This document shows positions 33,529-40,844 of a DNA stretch of 64,000 bases, one piece after another; positions within the stretch are counted from its first letter, which is position 1; every line of letters starts with the position of its first letter. The stretch is from Actinomadura craniellae (lineage in GTDB: Bacteria > Actinomycetota > Actinomycetes > Streptosporangiales > Streptosporangiaceae). Both the position numbers and the translations under genes were made by a program. The notes under the pieces were generated by a model. That model made no database searches. It was not told the DNA's origin and was given only the letters and a program-made list of their open reading frames with translations. Where the stretch lies: positions 124,001-188,000 of the forward strand of contig NZ_QLYX01000005.1 of NCBI RefSeq assembly GCF_003289645.1, in the 5' to 3' direction.

Positions 33529-34521
33529 TCACTGCACGGAATCGTTGAAACGGCGGTCGAAGTAGTCCGCGAACCTCACCCGGCCGGGCAGCACCCCGGC
33601 GGCGGAGAACGCGTCGGCGACCCGCTGCTCCTCGGTGACCACGGCGTCGTCGATCTTGATGATCCTGGCGAGGCGGCGCCGGACGGCCAGCTCCGCCACC
33701 GGGACGGGCAGCCCCGTCTCCTTCGACCAGAGCGCGGCCCACTCCTTCTGGTGGCCGTTCACCCACAGCTGGGCGCGCCGGTAGCGGTTCAGGAAGTCCG
33801 CCAGCGCGGCCCGCCGGGCCCGGTCGTCGAGCGCCTTGCGGGAGGTGACCTGGAAGCCGTAGCCGTTGGTGTAGCCGTTGCCGTCGGCCAGCACCCGGGC
33901 CTTCGCCTGGTGCTCGGCCTGGGCGGTGTAGGGCTCCCAGACGGCCCAGGCGTCCACCCGCCGTTCGGTCAGTGCGGCGAGGGCGTCGGCGGGCTGGAGG
34001 AACTGCGGCTGGATGTCCTTGAAGCTCAGCTCGTTCTTCTGCAGCACGGTCAGCAGGTGGTAGTGGGCCGAGCTGCCCTTGGCGACCGCCACCTTCCTGC
34101 CCCTGAGCTCGGTGGGCGAGCGGAGCGGGGAGCCGGCGGGGACGACGACGGCCTGCCCGTCCAGCCGCTGCTCGGTGGCCCCGACGATGACGATCCGGGA
34201 GCGGGCGGCGGCGGCGAAGACCGGCGGGGTGTTGCCCACCGCGCCGAAGTCCACGGCGCCCGCGTTGATCGCCTCCAGGATGGGCGGCCCCGAGGTGAAC
34301 AGCGACCAGCTGATCTTGTACTGGGTGCCGCCGAGCTGGCCGGCCGCCGCGAGCAGGGCCTGGATGCTGGCGCCCTTCTGGTCCCCGATGCGCAGGGTCA
34401 CCTTGCTCAGGTCGACCTTGCCGTCGGGGCCGATCGCCGCGTTGCTCGCGCCGTCCGTCCCACCGCACGCGGCGGCGGTCAGCGTGAGGGCGGCGAGCAG
34501 GGCGGTCAAGCGTTTGATCAT
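33529..34521 (-). CDS. ssuA: Sulfonate ABC transporter substrate-binding lipoprotein
   Basis: 330-residue extracytoplasmic binding protein. Lipobox LTAAAC (Cys19). The NMT1/SsuA pattern is clear: LRIGDQKGASIQALLAAAGQL, FTSGPPILEAINAGAVDFGAVGNTPPVFAAAA, GRKVAVAKGSSAHYHLL and VDAWAVWEPYTAQAE. ATG at 34521 overlaps the ssuB stop (ATGA). Confidence 0.94.
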   Translation of the reverse strand: MIKRLTALLAALTLTAAACGGTDGASNAAIGPDGKVDLSKVTLRIGDQKGASIQALLAAAGQLGGTQYKISWSLFTSGPPILEAINAGAVDFGAVGNTPPVFAAAARSRIVIVGATEQRLDGQAVVVPAGSPLRSPTELRGRKVAVAKGSSAHYHLLTVLQKNELSFKDIQPQFLQPADALAALTERRVDAWAVWEPYTAQAEHQAKARVLADGNGYTNGYGFQVTSRKALDDRARRAALADFLNRYRRAQLWVNGHQKEWAALWSKETGLPVPVAELAVRRRLARIIKIDDAVVTEEQRVADAFSAAGVLPGRVRFADYFDRRFNDSVQ

Positions 34522-35240
34522 GGCGTTTCCTCGGGGGTGACGCCGAGCGCGGTGAGCAGGGCGGCGCGCAGGGCGAGCAGTTCGGGGTGGTCGCGGTGCC
34601 GGGGGCGGGCGACGTCCACCCGGGAGTCGTGGGTGATCCGGCCGTCGGCCAGGACGAGGACGCGGTCGGCCAGCAGCAGGGCCTCGTCCACGTCGTGGGT
34701 GACGAGCAGGATGCCGGGGCGGTGCCTGGCCCACAGTTCGAGCACGAGCCGGTGGATGGTGATCCGGGTCAGCGCGTCGAGCGCGCTGAACGGCTCGTCG
34801 AGCAGCAGCAGGTCGGGCCGGCGGACCAGGGCCCGGGCGAGCGAGGCGCGCTGGGCCTCCCCGCCGGACAGGGTCAGCGGCCAGGCCCGGCCGTGGTCGG
34901 CCAGCCCGACCTCGGCCAGGGCGGCACGGGCCGCGGCGGCCGGGTCGGGGACGTCCAGCCCGAGGGCCACGTTGGCGGCGACCCGCTTCCAGGGCACCAG
35001 CCGGGGTTCCTGGAAGGCCACCGCCACGGTGCCCTCGACCGCCAGCCGGCCGCCGGTGCCGGAGTCCAGCCCGGCCAGCGCGCGCAGCAGGGTGGACTTG
35101 CCGGAGCCGCTGCGGCCGAGCAGCGCGACGAACTCGCCCCGCCGGATCTCCAGGTCGACGCCGTCCAGCACGGTGCGGTCGCCGAACCGCCGGGTGAGTC
35201 CCTCGACCCGGGTCACCGGGCCAGAAAGCCGCGTCGCCAT
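34518..35240 (-). CDS. ssuB: Sulfonate ABC transporter ATP-binding protein
   Basis: 240-residue ATPase. Walker A GRSGSGKST, Q loop FQEPRLVPW (typical SsuB/TauB/NrtD type), signature LSGGEAQRASLARAL, Walker B LLLDEPFSALD, H loop VTHD. It overlaps the end of ssuC by 28 bases. Confidence 0.95.
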   Translation of the reverse strand: MATRLSGPVTRVEGLTRRFGDRTVLDGVDLEIRRGEFVALLGRSGSGKSTLLRALAGLDSGTGGRLAVEGTVAVAFQEPRLVPWKRVAANVALGLDVPDPAAAARAALAEVGLADHGRAWPLTLSGGEAQRASLARALVRRPDLLLLDEPFSALDALTRITIHRLVLELWARHRPGILLVTHDVDEALLLADRVLVLADGRITHDSRVDVARPRHRDHPELLALRAALLTALGVTPEETP

Positions 35241-36034
35241 GCGAGCGCCCTCCTCTCGGCGGAGCGGACGAGCGCGTCGGTGACCAGGCCGAGCAGGGCG
35301 TACACCAGCAGGCCGAGCACGACGATGTCGGTGCGGAGGAACTCGCGGGCGTCGTTGATCATGAAGCCGAGGCCCGAGGAGGCGTTGATCTGCTCGGCCA
35401 CGATCAGCGCGAGCCAGGCGATGCCCAGGCTCTGCCGTAGCCCGACGAGCGTCTGGGGCAGCGCGCCGGGCAGCACGATGTGGCGGACCAGCGCGGCCCG
35501 GCCGAGTCGCAGCACCTGGCCGACCTCGGCCAGTTTCCCGTCCACCCCGCGGATGCCGGCGAACGTGTTGAGGTAGAGCGGGAACGCCACGCCGAACGCC
35601 ACGATGGCGACCTTGGGCGTCTCGCCGATGCCGAACCAGAGGATGAACAGCGGGATCAGGCCGAACAGCGGCAGCGCGCGCAGCATCTGCATCGGCGGGT
35701 CGAGGGCGTTCTCGCCGAACCGGCTGAGCCCGGCGACCAGGGCGAGGCCCACCCCGACCGCGGCGCCGAGGGCGAAGCCGACCAGTGCCCGCCGGAGGGA
35801 GACGCCGATCGCCTCGGGCAGCGTCCCGTCGCGGATCAGTTCCACGGCGGTGGCCGCGATCGTGTCGGGGGCGGCGAGCAGCCGGTCGGGGAGGATCCCG
35901 GTGCTGCCGGCGAGCTGCCAGACCGCGAGCAGGACCAGCGGGCTGAGCAGGCGCGCGCCCGCTCGGGGAAGGCGGGGTCGGGGGAGTCTGATCCGGGCGC
36001 GCGGGCGCGCCAGATCGAGGGAGGAGGTGGACAC
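35213..36034 (-). CDS. ssuC: Sulfonate ABC transporter permease
   Basis: 273-residue permease with about six membrane helices and the EAA-type loop (AEVGQVLRLGRAALVRHIVLPGALPQTLVGLRQSLGIAW). The N-terminus is long and basic (about 30 Arg/Pro-rich residues). GTG start at 36034 with GAAGGA upstream. First structural gene after the leader peptide at 36176, 64 bases away. Confidence 0.94.
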   Translation of the reverse strand: MSTSSLDLARPRARIRLPRPRLPRAGARLLSPLVLLAVWQLAGSTGILPDRLLAAPDTIAATAVELIRDGTLPEAIGVSLRRALVGFALGAAVGVGLALVAGLSRFGENALDPPMQMLRALPLFGLIPLFILWFGIGETPKVAIVAFGVAFPLYLNTFAGIRGVDGKLAEVGQVLRLGRAALVRHIVLPGALPQTLVGLRQSLGIAWLALIVAEQINASSGLGFMINDAREFLRTDIVVLGLLVYALLGLVTDALVRSAERRALAWRRGFLAR

Positions 36035-36098
36035 GGTACGTCCTTCGGGGTGAATCGGATCTACTACGGAGGTCGGCGGGCGGTGGCGGGGACCGCGA

Positions 36099-36176
36099 TC
36101 AGCGCGGACAGAGCGCGCTGGCCTGCCGCCGGAGGTCGACGTGCAGGCGCGCGACGAGGGATTCGGAACGATTCAC
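36099..36176 (-). CDS. Cysteine-containing leader peptide (ssu operon)
   Basis: 25 codons from GTG 36176 (MNRSESLV...) to TGA. Residues 9-24 (ARLHVDLRRQASALCP) are the same as in the leader at 30666, at the same distance from the start; Cys23 uses TGT in both. No ribosome-binding site precedes it and the predicted promoter puts transcription start close to the GTG. It should tune ssuCBAD expression to cysteinyl-tRNA or cysteine supply by ribosome pausing near the end of the leader; that mechanism is inferred from mycobacterial and streptomycete examples. Confidence 0.85.
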   Translation of the reverse strand: MNRSESLVARLHVDLRRQASALCPR

Positions 36177-36183
36177 GGCACCC

Positions 36184-36215
36184 AGGGTGCAACAGATTCC
36201 CTAGTTAATCAATAG
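36184..36215 (-). promoter_or_regulatory. Promoter of ssu operon with CCTA/TAGG dyad
   Basis: On the minus strand: TTGATT (36212-36207), 17 bases, CACCCT (36189-36184), 7 bases, GTG of the leader. A dyad ACCTA...TAGGG brackets the -35 (36198-36217), so a repressor or activator may bind there. Confidence 0.55.
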
Positions 36216-36284
36216 GTTTTATGGACAACTTGGATTGTCGGTGCCCTGCGGCAGGCTGGCCCCCTACCGGCGGAAGGGCGGAAG

Positions 36285-36833
36285 ATGGCGATTCACGTGG
36301 CGAGTCGGCGGCGGAAGCGGGCCTCGATCGAGACCGCCCACCCGGGCGCGCTGATCCTGGACGTCACCTCGCGGGCCGACGAGCCCTGGGTGCGGTTCAG
36401 CCCCTTCTACCCGCACGGCGGGATCCCCGTCCCGCTCTCCCCCGGCGTCACCGCCCAGTCGGTGGAGGGCGTCTGGCAGGCGCTCAAGGTCTTCGCGACC
36501 ACCGGAGTCGACCCGTCCCGGCTGGAGATCACCTCGATGCGGGGACTGAAACGCACCGTCCGCAAGCATGGCGAGGTGCTGGGCCACCGGGCGGGCCTGG
36601 CCGGCGAGGCGCTGCTGCCGTACGAGGAGGCGCGCCGGCAGATCTACCTGCCCGCCTACCGCTGGGTACTGGAGCACCGCGTCGCCGACCTCGTCGCCGA
36701 GTTGGCCCGGCTGGCCGCCGCGGGCGACGTCGTCCTGCTCGACTACACCACCAACGGCGACGTCGCCGACCTCTCCACCCCGCTCTCCCACGCCGCTCTC
36801 ATCCGCGACCATCTCGCCCCCGCACCGGCGTGA
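36285..36833 (+). CDS. Conserved protein, DUF6939-like
   Basis: 182-residue soluble protein. Strongly patterned: MAIHVASRRR..., AHPGALILDVTSRADEPWVRFSPFYPHGGIPVPLSPGVTAQSVEGVWQALKVF, and a C-terminal VVLLDYTTNGDVADLSTPLSHAALI. I associate this with DUF6939 from memory; no function is known. GGAAGATG provides the ribosome-binding site. Followed by a short GC hairpin. Confidence 0.8.
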   Translation: MAIHVASRRRKRASIETAHPGALILDVTSRADEPWVRFSPFYPHGGIPVPLSPGVTAQSVEGVWQALKVFATTGVDPSRLEITSMRGLKRTVRKHGEVLGHRAGLAGEALLPYEEARRQIYLPAYRWVLEHRVADLVAELARLAAAGDVVLLDYTTNGDVADLSTPLSHAALIRDHLAPAPA

Positions 36834-36858
36834 ACGGGCGCCCGAAAACGGGCCGCCC

Positions 36859-36884
36859 CGCCGGAGCCGTGTTCAGCTCCGGCG
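36859..36884. terminator. Bidirectional hairpin
   Basis: CGCCGGAGC (36859-36867) and GCTCCGGCG (36876-36884) form a 9-bp stem with an 8-base loop. It sits between convergent genes and runs into the 3' end of the membrane-protein gene. Confidence 0.6.
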
Positions 36885-37364
36885 GTTCTCCAGGTCGTCG
36901 CGCAGCCGGAGGAGGGCGGTGCGGCGGGCTCGGGCGTGCAGCAGCGCGAGCGCGGCCGCGGCGACGAGGACCAGCCCGGCCGCCAGCGCGGTGAGCACGG
37001 CGGTGGCGTCGCCGCGCTGGGCGGCGATCGTGACCGTCCCGGCGGCGGTGCCCGCGGCGAAGCCGAGGGCGAGCCGGGCGGCGATCACCCGGTCGCGGGC
37101 GTAGAGCGGGCCGCGGCGGGTCAGCGCCCAGCCGGCGAAGCCGGCCCAGCCGAGGCCGACGGCGGTGAGCGCGGCGAACGCCAGGTGGGTGCGTGGCGGC
37201 AGGCCGCCCGGCTCGGTCGCCCACAGGGACGCGATGAGCACCGCCCCCGCCGCGCCGGCGAGCAGCAGCAGCACGTACCGCAGCCGCTGGCGGCCGGTCG
37301 GGCCGAGCCGGGCGATCATCTCCTCGGCGGACAGCGTCGGCTCCTCGAAACGGTCATCGGTCAT
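36873..37364 (-). CDS. Membrane protein, possible sigma-factor partner
   Basis: 163 residues. A cytoplasmic acidic start (TDDRFEEPTLSAEEMIARLGP) is followed by four hydrophobic helices (about 28-47, 60-80, 92-112, 118-138) and a basic C-terminal tail. No zinc-binding HxxxCxxC anti-sigma motif is visible. ATGA overlap with the ECF sigma gene suggests it controls that sigma factor or is its sensor, by position only. Confidence 0.75.
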   Translation of the reverse strand: MTDDRFEEPTLSAEEMIARLGPTGRQRLRYVLLLLAGAAGAVLIASLWATEPGGLPPRTHLAFAALTAVGLGWAGFAGWALTRRGPLYARDRVIAARLALGFAAGTAAGTVTIAAQRGDATAVLTALAAGLVLVAAAALALLHARARRTALLRLRDDLENRRS

Positions 37365-37894
37365 GGGTGGAATCCCTTCTCCAGCAGGATCGCCCGCAGC
37401 ATCCGGCGGGCGCGGAACAGCCGGGACTTGACGGTGCCCACCGGCACCCCGAGGACGTCGGCGCACTCCTGCAACGACAGGTCCTCCAGATGGAACAGGA
37501 CCAGGACCTCCCGTTCGAGCAGCGGCAGGTCGGCGAGACCGGCCAGCAACCGGATCCGGTCGATCACCAGGTCGTCGGCGCCGGTCTCGACCGGTTCCAC
37601 CGCCGGCGGGACGTCCCGCGCGTACTGCTCGCGCAGCCGGTTCGTCAGCGCCCGCCGCGCGATCGTGAACAGCCACGGCGCGAACCGGTCGGGCTCGCGC
37701 AGCCGGGGCAGGCCGCGCATCACCCCGATCCAGGTCTCCTGGGCCAGGTCGTCGGCGGCCTCGGTGGAGTCCGCCATGCGCCGCAGGTAGTTCCACAGCG
37801 GGACGTGCCACCGCCGCACCAGCCGGGCCAGCGCCTCGGGCTCGCCCAGCTGGCAGCGGACCACCAGTAGCGCCGTCTCCTCCGTATCGTCCAT
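37361..37894 (-). CDS. ECF sigma factor
   Basis: 177-residue sigma-70 family factor. Region 2 (NYLRRMADSTEAADDLAQETWIGVMRGLPRLREPDRFAPWLFTIARRALTNRLRE) and region 4 (LPLLEREVLVLFHLEDLSLQECADVLGVPVGTVKSRLFRARRML) are intact; no region 1 or 3. ATG at 37894 with GAGGAGG upstream. A GAACC/CGAC pair upstream suggests autoregulation. Confidence 0.92.
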   Translation of the reverse strand: MDDTEETALLVVRCQLGEPEALARLVRRWHVPLWNYLRRMADSTEAADDLAQETWIGVMRGLPRLREPDRFAPWLFTIARRALTNRLREQYARDVPPAVEPVETGADDLVIDRIRLLAGLADLPLLEREVLVLFHLEDLSLQECADVLGVPVGTVKSRLFRARRMLRAILLEKGFHP

Positions 37895-37920
37895 CCGGCC
37901 TCCTCGTCCGTTCACCTGCA

Positions 37921-37947
37921 CAGTCGGGGCCGGAGGCCGAAAGGTTC
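37921..37947 (-). promoter_or_regulatory. Candidate ECF promoter for the sigma gene
   Basis: On the minus strand GAACC (37947-37943), 16 bases, CGACTG (37926-37921), just before the sigma gene start region. GAACC-type -35 elements are typical for ECF factors that activate their own gene. Confidence 0.45.
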
Positions 37948-38077
37948 ATCCAGCACAACTCGCCACATAAAGTCCTTTGTAAGCAGGACCGATACCACAT
38001 GCGGTCCCTGCGCCGTCCGATGCCGCACGGCCCGCCACAGCGCGACCCGCCGTGCGCCGACCAGCGAGGAAGGGCCC

Positions 38078-39550
38078 ATGGGGGACGTGCCCGTACGGCT
38101 GGCGTCGAGGACCGGACGGTGGGTGGTGCTCGCCACCGTGCTCGGTTCGGGGATCGCCTTCCTGGACAGCTCGGTGGTCAACGTCGCGCTGCCCGCCATC
38201 GGCCGGAGCGTCGGCGGCGGCTTCTCGGTGCTCCAGTGGGTGCTCGACGGCTACCTGCTGACGCTGAGCGCGCTGCTCCTGCTCGGCGGGGCGCTCGGCG
38301 ACCGGTACGGCCGCCGGCGGGTGTTCGCGATCGGCCTGGTGATCTTCACGCTGGCGTCGCTGGGCTGCGGGCTCGCACCGAACGCGGCCACGCTGATCGC
38401 CGCCCGGCTGCTCCAGGGCGTCGGCGGCGCACTGCTGGTCCCCGGCAGCCTCGCGCTGATCGACGCCACGATCGACCGCGCGGACCGGGGACGCGCGGTG
38501 GGCATGTGGGCCGGGCTGTCCGGTGTGGCCGCGGCACTCGGCCCGTTCATCGGCGGCTGGCTGGTGGACGCCGCCTCCTGGCGCTGGGTGTTCTACATCA
38601 ACGTGCCGCTGGCCGCGGTCGCCCTGCTGGTACTCCTGCGGCACGTGCCCGAGAGCCGGTCCCGCGCCGCCGGGCGGCTCGACTACCCCGGCGCGCTCGC
38701 CGCCACCGTCGGCCTGGGCGGCGCGATCTACGCGCTGATCGAGGTTCCCGGCCACGGCTGGACGCCGATCAACGTGGTGCTGACCGCCGTGGGGGCCGCC
38801 GGGCTGCTGCTGTTCCCGGTGATCGAGCACCGGCAGCCGAACCCGCTGCTGCCCCCGGCGCTGCTGCGCTCGGTCCAGTTCGTCGGGGTGAACCTGACCA
38901 CGCTCGCCGTGTACTCGGCGCTCGGCGGCGCCCTGTTCCTGCTCACCCTGCAACTGCAGGTCACGCTGGGCTACTCGGCGCTGGAGGCCGGGCTCGCCAC
39001 GCTGCCGATGACCGTCATCATGATGACGCTGTCCGGCCGGATGGGCGCGCTGGCCCAGCGCATCGGGGCCCGCCCGCTGATGACCGCCGGGCCGCTGGTG
39101 GCCGGGCTGGGCCTGGCACTGATGATGCTCGCCCGCCCCGGGACGGGCTACGTCGCCGGGGTGCTGCCCGGCGTGCTGGTCTTCGGCCTCGGCATGGCCC
39201 TGACCGTGGCGCCGCTGACGTCGACCGTGCTCGCATCGGTCGACGAGGGGCATGTGGGGGCGGCGTCGGGCGCCAACAACGCGGTCGCCCGGCTGGCGAA
39301 CCTGCTCGCCGTGGCCGTGCTCCCGCTGCTCGCCGGCCTGGACATGAACGGGGGCGGCCCGCTGGGGGACGGGTTCGGGCGGGCCATGATGATCTCCGCG
39401 GTGCTGTGCGCGCTCGGCGGGGTGATCTCCTGGTTCACCGTCCGCCGCACCGTACGGGTACGGACGCACCCCCTACCGGGCGTCAACCAGGCCTGCCAGG
39501 ACCCCTGCACCCGGGAACGCGCGGAACAGGGCACCAAGCGACTCCGCTGA
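38078..39550 (+). CDS. MFS drug exporter, DHA2 (EmrB/QacA) family
   Basis: 490-residue transporter with about 14 membrane helices, expected to expel hydrophobic compounds with proton exchange. Motif FLDSSVVNVALPAIGR (helix 1), LLGGALGDRYGRRRVF (motif A), ARLLQGVGGALLVPGSLALI (motif B) and GPFIGGWLVDAASWRWVFYINVP (motif C) are all present. ATG 38078 after GAGGAAGGG. Divergent from the ECF sigma gene, which might regulate it. Confidence 0.95.
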   Translation: MGDVPVRLASRTGRWVVLATVLGSGIAFLDSSVVNVALPAIGRSVGGGFSVLQWVLDGYLLTLSALLLLGGALGDRYGRRRVFAIGLVIFTLASLGCGLAPNAATLIAARLLQGVGGALLVPGSLALIDATIDRADRGRAVGMWAGLSGVAAALGPFIGGWLVDAASWRWVFYINVPLAAVALLVLLRHVPESRSRAAGRLDYPGALAATVGLGGAIYALIEVPGHGWTPINVVLTAVGAAGLLLFPVIEHRQPNPLLPPALLRSVQFVGVNLTTLAVYSALGGALFLLTLQLQVTLGYSALEAGLATLPMTVIMMTLSGRMGALAQRIGARPLMTAGPLVAGLGLALMMLARPGTGYVAGVLPGVLVFGLGMALTVAPLTSTVLASVDEGHVGAASGANNAVARLANLLAVAVLPLLAGLDMNGGGPLGDGFGRAMMISAVLCALGGVISWFTVRRTVRVRTHPLPGVNQACQDPCTRERAEQGTKRLR

Positions 39551-39787
39551 TAGCCCGGGCTGAGGCTCGCACCCCGGTATGCGCGGAGCAGCGGACGACG
39601 GCCGCGCCTCCCCGGCACCTGCTCCCCGCACCCCGGTGCGCGCGGTGAACAGCGCCCGTACCCCGGTCGCGGAGCCAAGACGGCCGGCCTGACCGGCCGG
39701 ATCCGGCGCCCCCGCCGGCATGATCGCCGGGACCCGGCTCGCCGTCCCGCGCGATACCGGGACCGGGTGCGGTCCGAGTGGCCGGGT

Positions 39788-40729
39788 TCACCCGGCCACG
39801 GCGGGCCGCAGCACGGGGTCGGTCACGCCGCCGGGGCAACGCCGGTAGCCCAGATCCCACCGGGCCAGGCGGGCGCCCGCCAGGAAGGCGCTGTCCAGGA
39901 AGGACACCACCGTCTGGACGGGGTCGTCGGCCGAGCGCGCGTCGTCGTAGCGCAGCACCGCCAGGTGGCCGCCCCGGGACTTCAGCCAGGCGGCCCGCTC
40001 CGGGACCAGCGGCTCCCCGGCCAGGCCCGCGGGCTCGGGGGCGGTGTAGGAGTAGAAGGCCGGCCACGGCATCGCCGTGTCGCCGAACCAGAACCCGGCG
40101 CTGATCACCTCGCGCGAGTACGCCTCCCGGGTGACCTGGTCGGCTCCGGGATCCACCTCGGCCTCGCGGCCGGAGAAACGGGTGACCGCGATGTCGAGGG
40201 TGTGCCAGAAGTGGTGCACCGGGCTGGTCTTGCCGCAGTAGCCGGCGGCGTAGCGGTCGAGGACCTGCGCCACCTGGGACAGCACCTGCCAGTAGCGGCC
40301 GGCCTGCTCCGGGTCATAACCGGCGTGCACGGTGTCCTCGGCGAACGGGATGTCGTCGTGCAGGCCGTACGGCCTGCCGAGGATCTCCACGTCGACGCCC
40401 AGCCAGTCCAGCGCGGCGAACAGGTCGCGGTGGAACTCCGCGACCGACCGGCCGGCCAGTGGCAGGGCGGCGGTCCGCCCATCCAGCGCGGAGACAACCA
40501 GCAGGTGGCCCACGAAGTCGAAGTCGATGCAGAACAGCGGGTCCCCGTCCAGCCCGCCCATCGGCCGGGTGGTGATGCCCCGCCCGGTGAGATGGAACGG
40601 GACGTGCCACCAGTGGTTGCGGCGCTGGCTCTTCTCCAGCCTGATCTTGCCCACGATCTGGGCGAACCGGTGCAGCGTCTCCTTGGTGTCGGCCCACTCC
40701 TCCAACGGCATGGCCGGAAACAGTTCCAT
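39788..40729 (-). CDS. DUF5996-family protein
   Basis: 313 residues. The order PLEEWADTKETLHRFAQIVGKIRL, NHWWHVPFHLTGRGITTRPM, FDFVGHLLVV, VHHFWHTLDIAVTRFSGR and AFYSYTAPEPAGL is characteristic of DUF5996, a soluble family of unknown function. ATG at 40729 with GGGGG upstream. Clusters of His and Trp could bind a metal or ligand, but nothing more can be said. The 237 bases before it, after the MFS stop, hold nothing recognised. Confidence 0.87.
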   Translation of the reverse strand: MELFPAMPLEEWADTKETLHRFAQIVGKIRLEKSQRRNHWWHVPFHLTGRGITTRPMGGLDGDPLFCIDFDFVGHLLVVSALDGRTAALPLAGRSVAEFHRDLFAALDWLGVDVEILGRPYGLHDDIPFAEDTVHAGYDPEQAGRYWQVLSQVAQVLDRYAAGYCGKTSPVHHFWHTLDIAVTRFSGREAEVDPGADQVTREAYSREVISAGFWFGDTAMPWPAFYSYTAPEPAGLAGEPLVPERAAWLKSRGGHLAVLRYDDARSADDPVQTVVSFLDSAFLAGARLARWDLGYRRCPGGVTDPVLRPAVAG

Positions 40730-40844
40730 GGCGAGACCCCCGTGTTCGGCGCGCCCCGGAACCGGCGGCCGGGGCCCAGGAATCCCCCTGCCCGCTGAGC
40801 GGACGACGAGACCCGCGGACAGCCGGCGGGGCTCCAGGGTGCGG

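Noticed and set aside
38346-39469. Reverse frames opposite the MFS exporter
   Set aside because: Low-complexity Gly/Gln/His/Arg-rich products typical of antisense translation of a GC-rich membrane-protein gene.
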